The position numbers were made by a program, and so were the translations under genes. From the NCBI RefSeq assembly GCF_036016955.1, contig NZ_JAYWXI010000014.1, forward strand, positions 1 through 53,284: DNA of 53,284 nt, written 5' to 3'. A model generated the notes under the pieces. The model saw only the letters and a program-made list of their open reading frames with translations. It was not told the origin of the DNA and ran no database searches. The DNA comes from JAYWXI01 sp036016955. GTDB taxonomy: Bacteria; Bacteroidota; Bacteroidia; Flavobacteriales; Weeksellaceae. Below are positions 1-9,377 of the stretch, one piece after another. How positions within the stretch are numbered: position 1 is the stretch's first letter; each line of letters opens with the position of its first letter.

Positions 1-127
1 CTTATTTTTGAACTGACAAAATATTTTTTGAAAAAATTTAAACTTTTTTTCGTAAGCTTAATCTCAAAATCAATCCTATCAACCTACCCTTCTGCGCTTC
101 CCGCGTCGATCACTCAAACACAGACCG

Positions 128-260
128 CAAAGATAAAAAGTATTTTTAAATTGACAAAATATTTTTTCGTTTTTTTTAAACTCCAACTCTATCAATCCGT
201 ATCTCCTGCTCCCCTCATTTGGGACTGCAAAAATATAAATTCTTTGTCATTAACTCCAAA
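128..260 (-). promoter_or_regulatory. Tandem minus-strand promoters facing the left edge
   Basis: At least two Bacteroidota-type promoters read leftwards. The first has -7 TATCTTTG (plus strand 128-135) with a -33 TTTTG (155-159) at a spacing of exactly 19. The second has -7 TATTTTTG (228-235) with a TTTG (257-260) at 21. A third -33 element (17-21), inside a 16-base direct repeat of the first (14-29 and 152-167), has its -7 box beyond base 1. No protein gene in 1-383 is credible. Stacked strong promoters of this kind are usual ahead of rRNA operons, so a stable-RNA operon just left of the window is my inference. Confidence 0.55.
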
Positions 261-314
261 TATTTTACATCCTTTTTTTATCCATCATATATAATCGACT
301 GATATACAAAATGA

Positions 315-377
315 AAAAATTGAACATAATCTAGATATATATCTACCTTATAATATGTAACAATTTTTAGATTATGT
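315..377 (-). terminator. Probable terminator of the WYL gene
   Basis: A perfect 10-bp inverted repeat, ACATAATCTA (324-333) and TAGATTATGT (368-377), encloses a 34-base loop. On the minus strand it is followed by a short T-rich run (plus-strand As at 315-319). It lies immediately after the WYL gene stop. The long loop makes it a moderate rather than strong prediction. Confidence 0.5.
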
Positions 378-383
378 CTAAAA

Positions 384-1295
384 CTAAGTATAGTTTATCA
401 ATGATTCTTTCAGTTCGCTTTTGATAATATCTACAAAAGATTTTGGTTGTAGTACTTTTACTCTTTTACCATATGATAAAATTTCTTGCCAAAAATCGTA
501 GGTAGGAAATAGAAATACACTGACGATGGTTTCTGTATCCGTTTCCTTTTCCACTTTTTGAGAATGATGTATAGGTAGTTTTTTAACATAACTACCCTGT
601 TGCTTATCAAAAGAAAGGATTATTTTCTCAGGAGGCATTCCGTTAGGCAACACAATACCGAAGGAGTCTTTATAAAGATTTTCTATGTCTATAATTTCAG
701 GAACAAATGAGGAGGAGGATACTTCTAAATCGCTTATCCTATCTAAACCATATGCCGTAATTTCTTTGGAAGTTTTACCATCGTCATAGGCTTGACCTAA
801 GACATACCAACGGTATCTAAATTCTTTAAGAGCGTAAGGTTTTATTTTTTTCAGTTTGGGAATTTCATCATTATTCCATAAGCTATAATGTTTAAAACTG
901 ATGATTTTGTGCTTGTTAATTGCATTTAGTAAATCTTCAAGATTTTCGGTAATACCTCTAGGTGTACGATTTTCGAAGAGCAAAATATCCGCATTCTTTT
1001 TTGAGGAGCGGTACGCATTTAACAATAACAACGATTCAAAATATTCTTCTGGTTCGTCATCAGAAATAATATAGACTTTTTTATTTTTATCATAGCTAAT
1101 ATTTATTCCTGACAATTTTTCAATTAGTTTTTTATCTCTGAGGAAAGTACGATTGGTAAAACTTAGTTCTAAATCTTCATTAACAAAGCGCTCGGATAAG
1201 TATTCAAAAATTTCTTGGTAAGAAGCTCCTCTATCTTTTCGTCTTTTCAAAAATTCTTCTATATACTTTAGTCTAAATATTTGCTCAATTACCAT
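384..1295 (-). CDS. WYL-domain transcriptional regulator
   Basis: This is a 303-residue protein if translation starts at the internal ATG at 1295. An upstream in-frame ATG at 1343 would add 16 residues, but a TATTTTTG -7 box falls between the two, which favours 1295. Residues 1-70 are helical and basic and look like the winged-helix DNA-binding part. The WYL core follows, with RWYVLG at 162-167 and YGLDRISDLE at 182-191, and then a WCX-like C-terminal domain from about 220. WYL proteins of this build (BrxR/CapW type) are ligand-responsive regulators often found beside phage-defence genes. Here the protein is divergent from the glycosylase-fold gene 118 bases away. That it controls the GTPase operon is possible but unproven. 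Confidence 0.8.
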   Translation of the reverse strand: MVIEQIFRLKYIEEFLKRRKDRGASYQEIFEYLSERFVNEDLELSFTNRTFLRDKKLIEKLSGINISYDKNKKVYIISDDEPEEYFESLLLLNAYRSSKKNADILLFENRTPRGITENLEDLLNAINKHKIISFKHYSLWNNDEIPKLKKIKPYALKEFRYRWYVLGQAYDDGKTSKEITAYGLDRISDLEVSSSSFVPEIIDIENLYKDSFGIVLPNGMPPEKIILSFDKQQGSYVKKLPIHHSQKVEKETDTETIVSVFLFPTYDFWQEILSYGKRVKVLQPKSFVDIIKSELKESLINYT

Positions 1296-1413
1296 AGTTA
1301 TTTTTTTACAAAAATATACTTTTACTACGACAAAATACGGCATAGTGATATTTTAATAGTGTGACGGTCATCAATTGTCTTAACGGATATTTACCTTTGC
1401 TAAAAATTATATT

Positions 1414-2016
1414 ATGGAAAACGAAATAAAGTTTCAGCCATTTGTTGGCAAATCTTATCATAAAAATCCTTTTAAAATTTTAGTTTTAGGAGAAAGCCAC
1501 TATTTTGGTGATGAAGATTTAAAAGCATTTATTGAAGGGAATACTTCTAAAATCAATGGTGTAACCCAAGAGGTGGTACAGCGATTTATAACCTATAAAA
1601 ACGGCAGCGGTTTGTTTGAAACTTGGATGAATACTTTTACTAAATTTTCTAATCTCTTATCTGGGAAGAAGCTTGATGGTTTGGAAACCGTGGAAGTGTG
1701 GCAAAATTTAGCGTTTTATAATTTCGTGCAGTTCCCTATGGGCGGTCCTCGTGAATCCCCAACCACAGAAGAGTTTATAAAAAGCGAGTCTGCTTTTAAA
1801 GAGGTATTAAAGAAACTACAACCTCATCTGATTATATTCTGGGGACACCGCTTATGGAATAATTTTCCTAAAAAGGCTTACTATAAAAAAGGTAATCTCC
1901 ACTTATTATCTTATGAGTGCGATTACCCCATTTTTGTAGTGCCACACCCAAGTAGCCAACCTAAAAATACTAATGAAAAGTATGAGGAACTAAAGGCGTA
2001 TATGAAAATGTTATAA
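1414..2016 (+). CDS. Uracil-DNA glycosylase superfamily-fold protein
   Basis: A 200-residue cytosolic protein. It shows a beta strand leading to GESHY at 26-30, in the place of the first active-site motif of the uracil-DNA glycosylase fold. Near the C terminus HPSS (178-181) follows a hydrophobic strand, like the HPS motif of that superfamily. The middle is rich in aromatic residues (for example NFVQFPMGG). The usual Asp of a true UNG motif 1 is not obvious, so DNA glycosylase activity is uncertain. It could be one of the single-domain family members of unknown function common in mobile islands. A TACCTTTG -7 box lies just upstream. It converges with the frameshifted gene and the two stop codons overlap (2011-2016). 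Confidence 0.6.
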   Translation: MENEIKFQPFVGKSYHKNPFKILVLGESHYFGDEDLKAFIEGNTSKINGVTQEVVQRFITYKNGSGLFETWMNTFTKFSNLLSGKKLDGLETVEVWQNLAFYNFVQFPMGGPRESPTTEEFIKSESAFKEVLKKLQPHLIIFWGHRLWNNFPKKAYYKKGNLHLLSYECDYPIFVVPHPSSQPKNTNEKYEELKAYMKML

Positions 2017-3054
2017 GTTATTTTTCTCAACTTCTTGGATAATATCTTCAATATTTTTACCATTAAAGTTCCAATGTTGATATAAGTCTAATGCTCTTTC
2101 TGCTAAGCTATTAGTAGAATAGTCGGAACGATTGATAATTTGATACTCTTCTTTTAATTGTTTAGAGTCTGAAAAGTTAATATAGTTAGAACCTTTTTCC
2201 CACTGAACAGAGCCTTTTAGGCGATCTTTACGCCAACCCTTAGTGGCATCTCGGTAGATTTGGTATTGCCTGTTTTGGTAAAACTCCACAAAGAAGGTAA
2301 ATAAAATATCTTGGTTAGGCTCTCTATCTAAAGGACCTATTTTTAAATAAACATTAGACTCTTTTATTCTACATTCTATATATAGCCCTGTTTTTTGTAA
2401 TCAATCTTTGTAATACTATTATCGTCATTGTTAAATATAGTGTTTTTAAAATGCTCCAAAAATGACTGTTTAAAGTCTTTTTGAATTAAATAAGGAATTA
2501 CTTTTTCTTCAAGAAGATTTAGCTTACTCCTAATCTGTGGTTTTATTTCTCCACCTAAACCAATATCTTTTGCAAGTTCATTGATTATGTTGAAAATCTT
2601 CTGCTGGATTAGTTTTGTAACCTCCGCATCTCTGCTATTGGTTTTATCTGGTTTTGCGTGTTCTGCAATATCTATCAGATTACTGAGTATAATATCCACC
2701 GTTTCAGGCTTCGTATACAGCACAACATCTCGTGAAACTAATTTAATGAGTTCATTGAGTTCCTCCAGCTCTACCGTTCCATCGTCCCATATTTCCCAAA
2801 GTTTATTGATAAATGTGTTAAATCTTTGGGATTTTTCCTCAAAAACTTTTACATTTCTTTCTTTATGCTCTTCGGCTTGGGTTTGCCCAATAAGTAAAAA
2901 TATGTTATTAAAGCGGTTATTACACCACCAAATAACACCCCTATCGTTTGGGTGGGTAGCTCTTCTAACTTTACAAGTTTGGTAACAATAAAAGTACAAA
3001 AAATACTATAACATTGATAATTATGGCGGAAGTAATGTTGTTTTTGGAGCTCAT
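2011..3054 (-). pseudogene. Frameshifted membrane-anchored protein gene
   Basis: One gene appears split into three frames. It starts at the ATG at 3054, and reading continues sensibly only if one base is added in each of three homopolymer runs: A4 at 2990-2993, A5 at 2896-2900 and T6 at 2391-2396 (plus strand). The restored protein is about 345 residues. It has an N-terminal hydrophobic segment (roughly residues 9-26) and a second one (about 38-58), then a helical acidic/basic domain, then a C-terminal beta-rich part beginning GLYIECRIKE. As it stands only a 207-residue middle piece (2376-2999) and a C-terminal piece (2011 to about 2396) are open. It follows the third GTPase gene on the same strand after 61 bases. 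I do not recognise the family. It is either a decaying gene or carries sequencing indels. Confidence 0.65.
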
Positions 3055-3068
3055 AGTTTAAAGTATTA

Positions 3069-3109
3069 AGTCTTTCCTACAAGAAATACCCTCCTTTATA
3101 GGAAAGACT
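3069..3109 (-). other. Hairpin between GTPase 3 and the broken gene
   Basis: A perfect 11-bp inverted repeat, AGTCTTTCCTA (3069-3079) and TAGGAAAGACT (3099-3109), encloses a 19-base loop. No T-run follows on the minus strand, so it is more likely an RNA processing or stability element, or a weak terminator, at the 3' end of the GTPase message. Confidence 0.5.
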
Positions 3110-3115
3110 ATAAAT

Positions 3116-5152
3116 TTAAAGATTTTCTTTAAGTAATTTCATTTCAGATATTTGTAAGTCTACTATTTTATTTTTATCTTTTAAAGATTCTATTTCTACT
3201 TTTAATTGATTAACATTCTGTTCCCAATCAGATTTTTCATTTTTGAAAGTTTCCAATTGTTTTATCAATTCTGTAAGTATATTCGATTTTGCAATATTTT
3301 CAAACTGGTTTATACAGTTTTTTTTCTGTTTTGATAAATTAACTTCTATTGGTTCTAACGAGATAGAAATAAAGTATTTTGTAACTGCATCTCTATATTC
3401 ATCTTTTAGCATAAGATAATCAATTGCTACTGGAACAATAGTGAGTCCAAATAAAAAATCTCCAACATCTTTTAAAAGATTAGTTTCATTTTTTTCTTGT
3501 TCATCATAATTCTCTTCATTTTCTTCTTCACTCCCTACTAATGAAATTTGTATTTGCCTAACTTTTGTCTCGAAATTGGCAATTAAATCTTCACTATCTT
3601 CAATATATTTTGTTAAAATTTCTGCGACATCATTTGATATTTCATTTGCTTTATTACAAATAAGATTTTCAAATTTTCTTCCTTCTTTTTTAAGTAGCCT
3701 ATAAAATTTGTCTTCAAAGTCACCGATAGCAACATTTACATTTCTCTCTACATTTCCTCTTGTTGAAATATCAATTTGGTTTAAAATTTTATTTCTTTCA
3801 TCCTTTATAAAGTCGTCTAAAGATTCAATAACTTTTTCTGAAGTTTTATCATAATCATAAGATAAGTCTTCCGTCAAATTATTAATCTTTCTCTCTATTT
3901 TTCTTTTTACTTTCGTAAAAGTATCTATTTTTCCTTCTATTTCATCATCGGGTTGTTCAGATATTTTTAGTAATTCTGTTCGTTCTATAAGTTCACTTGC
4001 TATTTTGCTTTTGATATTTTCTCCTGCTTGCAGTATCATATTGATGGGCTTTCGGAACAATATCTCATCCTTAGATTGCTCTATCATAGATTTGATAGCC
4101 TCTTCTAAGTTCGTAACAAGACTTTTCTCAAACATTTCCTTTTGAGTAGAAATTTCAAAGTCATCACAAATATTTTTCCAATGAAAACTTAGACTTTCAT
4201 CAGTTCTAATTCTTTCTAATGGCATTTTAGACATCAGAGCCATATTAGCTGAAAAAGGAATCGGTTTAGCATTCTCCAACAATTCTGTTATCACAGGGTC
4301 TTGGTATTCTCTACAAGCCTTCTGAATCTCTGTTTCCACATTTCCTACAATTTCTTCTACTGTTTCTCCATTGGAGTAGCATAAGTCATACTTATTTACT
4401 CCTATTAGAATTTTACCCACACCCACTCTTCTTACTTTTTCGAAAACAATATCTCTATCAGTAGCATCAAAAGCTCTTCCTGCATAGAGTAGCATCAAAA
4501 CAACATCCGCTCTTTTCAAGAATTCTTGTGTTCGCTCTTCTCGGGATACTACTGGGTCATTAAATCCCGGGGTATCTACTACCTCAACACCTTTCAACCA
4601 TTCTTTAGGATAGAAAATAGTTACAGATTTGGTAATAGCAATATATTTTCCATCTGCTCCTACATACTCAATAAGGTTTTCAAATTTATCTTCTTGGATT
4701 TTTCCTAATAAATCAGCCACACTACTTCCTAATTTTGAAGCTTTTTCTACCAACTCTTTAGCTGCTTTAATTTTAGATTCGGTTGCTTTATCCCCCTCTG
4801 CTTCGCTAACCTCTCTCTCTGCTTGCATTCTCAGTTCTTCCCATTCTTTTGGACTATAAAACTCAGCTCTAATACTTTTGCTTTCTCCATAAGTTATTAC
4901 TGATAAAGCAGCCGTCATTGGTGTAGTAGCTGCAGGTAAGACCTCTTCTTCAAATAAAAAAGAGTTGAGAAAAGTTGATTTTCCACATTTCATCTGTCCA
5001 ATAACCCCTATAGTAAGCGTATCCTCATCTATCTTTTTTATGATATCTTGATAGGACTTTTCACCAATCCAATTTCTCTCTCTAGCAGCCATTACAAATG
5101 ATTTCATCTGCCCTCGCTTATTTTGTATTTTTTGAAATAAATTTTGTTCCAT
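3116..5152 (-). CDS. Dynamin-like GTPase 3
   Basis: A 678-residue large GTPase. The G domain holds Walker A GQMKCGKS (52-59), a TT-containing G2 switch near 76-77, DTPG (193-196) and NKYD (253-256), so all four nucleotide-binding motifs are intact. The rest is a long helical stalk (about 370-678) with heptad-like charged repeats. A short hydrophobic stretch near 570-585 (FLFGLTIVPVAIDYLML) could be a membrane paddle. Family knowledge: dynamin-like proteins bind GTP, oligomerise and remodel membranes. It is the last gene of the tight operon, and its start is 3 bases after the stop of GTPase 2. Composition is AT-rich, like the island and unlike the core genes. LeoA/LeoB-type or Eleos-like defence dynamins are the nearest known parallel (inference). 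Confidence 0.85.
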   Translation of the reverse strand: MEQNLFQKIQNKRGQMKSFVMAARERNWIGEKSYQDIIKKIDEDTLTIGVIGQMKCGKSTFLNSFLFEEEVLPAATTPMTAALSVITYGESKSIRAEFYSPKEWEELRMQAEREVSEAEGDKATESKIKAAKELVEKASKLGSSVADLLGKIQEDKFENLIEYVGADGKYIAITKSVTIFYPKEWLKGVEVVDTPGFNDPVVSREERTQEFLKRADVVLMLLYAGRAFDATDRDIVFEKVRRVGVGKILIGVNKYDLCYSNGETVEEIVGNVETEIQKACREYQDPVITELLENAKPIPFSANMALMSKMPLERIRTDESLSFHWKNICDDFEISTQKEMFEKSLVTNLEEAIKSMIEQSKDEILFRKPINMILQAGENIKSKIASELIERTELLKISEQPDDEIEGKIDTFTKVKRKIERKINNLTEDLSYDYDKTSEKVIESLDDFIKDERNKILNQIDISTRGNVERNVNVAIGDFEDKFYRLLKKEGRKFENLICNKANEISNDVAEILTKYIEDSEDLIANFETKVRQIQISLVGSEEENEENYDEQEKNETNLLKDVGDFLFGLTIVPVAIDYLMLKDEYRDAVTKYFISISLEPIEVNLSKQKKNCINQFENIAKSNILTELIKQLETFKNEKSDWEQNVNQLKVEIESLKDKNKIVDLQISEMKLLKENL

Positions 5153-5155
5153 ATC

Positions 5156-7000
5156 TTATAAATCTTTAAATTTTGAATCCCACTTTTTTAAAAGTTTTTC
5201 GAAGCTATCTTTTGTACCACGAAGTTCATTATATATTTTTCGAGACGATTGCAAATCCATTTCTGAACTAGTAATTTGCTGAGTAGTTTCTATAACTTTT
5301 GCACTTACTTTTTTTATAGATTCCTTTATATAATTTATTTTTCTCACATTATTCTTAAACGATTTATATTCATTTTGGTTCATCTTAAAAAATTCATCAC
5401 CTAAACCAAAAAACTCTTTTTTGGACTGTGGTATCTTAATAATTTCATCACAATAATCAGAAACCTCTTCATATAGGTTTTCCATTTCGACAGTTTTAGG
5501 CTCAATAACTCTCCCTAATTTACGAAATTTATTACTCTTTTGTATAAGGTTTTTCTCAGCCTGCTCAGTCCAAGCTTTTAATTCATCAAAAATGGATTTT
5601 AGACGAATATTAGAATTATCTTTCTTGGGAATACTCTGAATAGCACTCATCAATTTATCAATAGACTCTTTATGTGAAAAACGAATGTAACCATTTACTG
5701 CAATCCCCACCTTTTCCATTGTTGTTTTAATATGTTTTTCAAGATCATCTAATTCTCTTGGAGACTTAGTATCAGCCTTATTCATAATAATAAATAGAGG
5801 CATCCCTTGCAAGTTCTCTTGAATTGTATTTAGTGAAGTTTGATTAATCTCTCCAGCATTAGCATCAAACACCCAGAACAATATATCAGCTTCATGAATT
5901 ATTTCGGAGGTTCTCTTAGCATCTTCAGGGTCATTAGAACTAAAACCCGGAGTATCAAGAATACTAATTTCTTTCAGATTTTCGTTATTATATTTCATTA
6001 CAAAATACTGAATGAGAGAAGATACATTAATCTCTGATAAAATATCCTTTTTAACCATTTCAAAGGTTTTTGTCTCAATCTTTTTAAGCCTCCCACTTGG
6101 GTCTGTAAACTGAGAACGAAAGTCCACCCCATAACTTATATAAGTAGCGATAGCTGTTGTAGCCTTAGAACTAACAGGTAGTTTAGGTACATTATCGTTG
6201 TCTTGTGAAAGGATTCTGTTGACAATAGAGGTCTTTCCTGCGGAGAATTCTCCAACAAAAGCAATCACTTTTTTTCCTTCTATCCAATTCTTTTTTTGTG
6301 AATTAGACCATTGCCAAATATTTTCTTTATAGAATTGTTCTTTCTCTTTATCTATCAAATTATGTTTTTTAAGAGTATCCATTAGATTTCCTTCCACAAA
6401 ATCATGAATAGCATCAATTTTTCTATGAACATCTTTTATATCTTTCTCATCATCAATTTGAGCATTCAAAATATCATTTACGAAAGTTATACTTTCATTT
6501 TTACTAAATAAATCCGCATTCGCCTCTTTAAGCTTAAACGTGACTGTTTTTAAATCTTCTGAAATTTCACTAAGCTTTTTCTCTTTTTCATTTAAAGATT
6601 CTTTTAATTCATCACTAGATTCTTTTTCCCTTCTCCACCTTTTTTTATAGTCCTCCATTTCGTCCTCTGCATCCTCTAACTCCTCACGAGTGCTTTTTAA
6701 CTCTTTATTAATTTTTTCTAATCGCTCTTCCAAATCTTGATTAAAAGAATTCAAATCTTTAGATTTTAAAGACTCGTTTAACTGAAGGCTATCTTTAAGT
6801 TGTTCCTCTAGTTTTTTTATTTTCTCTTTGAACTGTGAAATTTCTTTTTCTCTATCAATACTTTTAGTATTTGGATTATCTACATCATCTTTCTTATGAA
6901 TTATATTTGATTGCTTTTTGAAAACTAGCAAGTAAATTATAGCCCCAATTAGTAGGGCTATAACTACCATACAAATAATAACTACCTGCTGACTTTCCAT
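5156..7000 (-). CDS. Membrane-anchored dynamin-like GTPase 2 with coiled coil
   Basis: A 614-residue protein. It has an N-terminal membrane anchor at residues 6-27 with a following basic segment, then a long coiled coil (about 48-165), then the GTPase domain: Walker A GEFSAGKT (250-257), a TT switch near 281, DTPG (349-352) and NKAD (407-410). A helical C-terminal region follows (about 450-614). The order anchor, coiled coil, G domain differs from classical bacterial dynamins, where membrane contact lies behind the GTPase. Its start overlaps the stop of the coiled-coil gene by one base (TAATG), which implies translational coupling. It probably works at the inner membrane together with its two sister GTPases. 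Confidence 0.85.
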   Translation of the reverse strand: MESQQVVIICMVVIALLIGAIIYLLVFKKQSNIIHKKDDVDNPNTKSIDREKEISQFKEKIKKLEEQLKDSLQLNESLKSKDLNSFNQDLEERLEKINKELKSTREELEDAEDEMEDYKKRWRREKESSDELKESLNEKEKKLSEISEDLKTVTFKLKEANADLFSKNESITFVNDILNAQIDDEKDIKDVHRKIDAIHDFVEGNLMDTLKKHNLIDKEKEQFYKENIWQWSNSQKKNWIEGKKVIAFVGEFSAGKTSIVNRILSQDNDNVPKLPVSSKATTAIATYISYGVDFRSQFTDPSGRLKKIETKTFEMVKKDILSEINVSSLIQYFVMKYNNENLKEISILDTPGFSSNDPEDAKRTSEIIHEADILFWVFDANAGEINQTSLNTIQENLQGMPLFIIMNKADTKSPRELDDLEKHIKTTMEKVGIAVNGYIRFSHKESIDKLMSAIQSIPKKDNSNIRLKSIFDELKAWTEQAEKNLIQKSNKFRKLGRVIEPKTVEMENLYEEVSDYCDEIIKIPQSKKEFFGLGDEFFKMNQNEYKSFKNNVRKINYIKESIKKVSAKVIETTQQITSSEMDLQSSRKIYNELRGTKDSFEKLLKKWDSKFKDL

Positions 7001-7410
7001 TAATTTTTTCTTTTTAGTTCTTCATATTCGTATTCCAACTTCTCAAATGCTTTTTTCTTATCATCATAGAACTGTTTTAGTTCCTCCAATTCTTTTTTGA
7101 GCATATCGTTCTCACTCTTATAACTTCCTATTTTTCTTTTTAAAGATTGTATTTCGTCATCTCTATCCTCTACATCATTTTCATTTTCATAAACTTTTTT
7201 TCGCATTCTTATAAAGTTTTGCTCTTGCTCTTCTAATTGCTCTTTTAGCGTTTTTATCCTATCTTTTTGCTCCTTATTTTCACTGATAGTTCTTTCTAAA
7301 CTGTGACGAAGATCTTCTATTTTTTGAGCATCACTATTTCCGCTTAGCTTATCTTTTGCAAGATAACCTCCCGCAGCTCCTATCGTAGCTCCTGCTATAA
7401 ATTCTAACAT
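7000..7410 (-). CDS. Small membrane-associated coiled-coil protein
   Basis: A 136-residue protein. A glycine/alanine-rich hydrophobic N terminus (MLEFIAGATIGAAGGYLAKD, residues 1-20) could insert in or lie on a membrane. It is followed by an almost unbroken charged coiled coil from about 28 to 136. There is no catalytic motif. The start overlaps the end of GTPase 1 by 7 bases and its stop overlaps the start of GTPase 2, so it is made in step with both. The layout resembles a detached version of the anchor-plus-coil part of GTPase 2, which suggests it pairs with that coil as an adaptor between the GTPases (inference). Confidence 0.75.
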   Translation of the reverse strand: MLEFIAGATIGAAGGYLAKDKLSGNSDAQKIEDLRHSLERTISENKEQKDRIKTLKEQLEEQEQNFIRMRKKVYENENDVEDRDDEIQSLKRKIGSYKSENDMLKKELEELKQFYDDKKKAFEKLEYEYEELKRKN

Positions 7411-9278
7411 TTTGACTTTGATTTTAATATATTAACAAATCCTTTTAACTCTTCTACTTTCTTTTTATATGCTTCTTTTTCTGTTTTCTTAACTTCCTCC
7501 ATTTCTTTTAGTGCTTGAGTCATACTTGAAGTAGCTTGCTCAGCTTCCTCCTGTAATAGACTCTCTATGGAACGGGTTATTCCTAAGCAAATATCTGACA
7601 TTTTCATCTTGTATTCAGGAAGCAGTGTGCTATCTATATAACTACTAATAGCCCTTCTTCTTTGGGGTTTCCCCCAAGCTTTATCAGTAGCCCAATGAAC
7701 AGCATTTCCGATAAATCCTCTATTTTGATTAGGAACAAATTTTCGACTCATTTGTTGATCAAATTGTTCTATAGTATTAACTCCTGCATTAAGGTAACCT
7801 TGTACTTTTTGTGCTTTTTCTACTCCCTTAGCTAGCTTTTGCATTCTACTTAATGTTTTTGCATTTGAAGCCATACTTGCAATATCGGTAGCTGTATCTG
7901 CCATATTGATTGTTGTATTTGCTAATTGAGCTGTTCCTACTGCTATCGTTCCCGTTCCTGCTGCTCCTGCTACCATTGTACTAGCAGCTCCTGCAGTAGC
8001 AATAGCAGCTCCAACAATTAAAACCCCTTTAGTTATATTTCCTATTAATTTGTCATTTTTATGCCCCAGCTCAGATAAATTCATATTATAAGTAAAATCA
8101 TCAAAAGCAACAGAAGACAAATCTAAATTTTCTAAGGTTTGTAGAGGAACAGCTTCAATCCGTGATTGTCTTTCTCTTGCCATATCTAAAAGTGTGTTAC
8201 GAACATCCTTTTTGTAATTTTCTAAGGTATGAGCAGCAGCAACATTAACTGCATTATAAACTTCTATATCACAATCAGCACCTTGATTTTTTATGATGCC
8301 ATCCAGCCTGTCCATAATTTGGTTGCTAAATATTCTAATGTAATCATCTGCTTTATCTTCTATCCGTAGCCTAGCATCTTTAATGAGGCGAGCAATATTT
8401 GATTTAATTTTTTCTAGTTGGTAATTCTGCTCATTTATTTGCTCGTCTAAAGAAGATTTGGAAGAGGTGTTTTTTAGTAGCTCATTTATGTACTCTATAA
8501 GATGTAAAGATATTCTGTCTGTTCTATCTTCTAAGGCTTTTGTTACAATTGTGTTTTTTGAAATTTGTATTTTCTTAAACAAATCAAACAATTCAGTCAA
8601 ATCATCTTTTTCTGCGGAAACACAAACAATATGGTCTAATGCTAGTTTAATATTTTCTGCGATATACTTTTTAACATCCTCAATCTCTTTTTTGGTTTTT
8701 GTATCACACTTGGTAATTATCAAGTAAATAGGTTTTTGGGAAAGTTTAGTAGACTCTACAAACTCTAATAAAGAACGGGTAATTTGTTGATTTACGTCAA
8801 TAGCTAAAAAGATAGCATCCGAGAAAGGTAAATATGAAGTTAATGCTAACTTATGTCTAGGGTCATTTGATGACAATCCTGGGGTATCTACCAAAACCGT
8901 TGACGAAGGAACTTTTTTTGAAGTATCATAAACACGTACTAAATTAACATCTATTAAATGGTCATTTTTTAATTCCTCTAAATTTTCTGTTGAAGTTTCT
9001 TGATTCCCTCCTCCCACTATTTCAGCTCTAGCAATATCGCTACCAAAACGGATTTCAAATATTGTTGCGGTAGTTGGTTTAGAGGCTGTTTCTAATTTTT
9101 TAGAATCTGTAAGAGCGTTTATTAAAGATGTTTTACCTGAGCTAAACTCCCCTACTATAGGAATGATAATCTCTTTGTTTGGCTGTTCCAATCTCTCTTT
9201 AATAAGATGTAGATCTACAACCAAATCCTCTCTTTTCAAAAATTGAGCTATCTCAATCAATTTATTAATGTCTTCCAT
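7404..9278 (-). CDS. Dynamin-like GTPase 1
   Basis: It is 624 residues from the ATG at 9278. A start at 9317 (637 residues) is also open, but MEDINKL looks like the natural beginning. In the longer numbering Walker A is GEFSSGKT (56-63), the G2 switch is KPTTA (80-84), G3 is DTPG (144-147) and G4 is TKCD (202-205). After helical segments a 40-residue Gly/Ala-rich hydrophobic region (about 425-465) resembles the membrane-inserting paddle of bacterial dynamin-like proteins. A further helical C terminus follows. It is the first GTPase of the operon, and the coiled-coil gene overlaps its last 7 bases. The family role is GTP-driven membrane binding and remodelling. The actual target is unknown. 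Confidence 0.85.
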   Translation of the reverse strand: MEDINKLIEIAQFLKREDLVVDLHLIKERLEQPNKEIIIPIVGEFSSGKTSLINALTDSKKLETASKPTTATIFEIRFGSDIARAEIVGGGNQETSTENLEELKNDHLIDVNLVRVYDTSKKVPSSTVLVDTPGLSSNDPRHKLALTSYLPFSDAIFLAIDVNQQITRSLLEFVESTKLSQKPIYLIITKCDTKTKKEIEDVKKYIAENIKLALDHIVCVSAEKDDLTELFDLFKKIQISKNTIVTKALEDRTDRISLHLIEYINELLKNTSSKSSLDEQINEQNYQLEKIKSNIARLIKDARLRIEDKADDYIRIFSNQIMDRLDGIIKNQGADCDIEVYNAVNVAAAHTLENYKKDVRNTLLDMARERQSRIEAVPLQTLENLDLSSVAFDDFTYNMNLSELGHKNDKLIGNITKGVLIVGAAIATAGAASTMVAGAAGTGTIAVGTAQLANTTINMADTATDIASMASNAKTLSRMQKLAKGVEKAQKVQGYLNAGVNTIEQFDQQMSRKFVPNQNRGFIGNAVHWATDKAWGKPQRRRAISSYIDSTLLPEYKMKMSDICLGITRSIESLLQEEAEQATSSMTQALKEMEEVKKTEKEAYKKKVEELKGFVNILKSKSKC

Positions 9279-9377
9279 TTTAAAAAAATTACTATGTTCA
9301 ATAGAAGAGATATACAACTTCTATTCTAGATACTTAAAGCAATTTAATTTTACTAATATCACTATTTTAATTAAACC

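Noticed and set aside
14..167. CRISPR-like repeat
   Set aside because: Only two copies of a 16-base AT-rich unit that overlap promoter -33 elements. No array is present in the window.
28..294. An 88-codon open frame at the left edge
   Set aside because: It crosses the promoter repeats, has low-complexity Phe/Lys/Ser content and no relatives I recognise.
3069..3109. Strong intrinsic terminator ending the GTPase operon
   Set aside because: The 11-bp stem is good but the 19-base loop and the absence of a T-run argue against a classical terminator. It is kept only as a hairpin.
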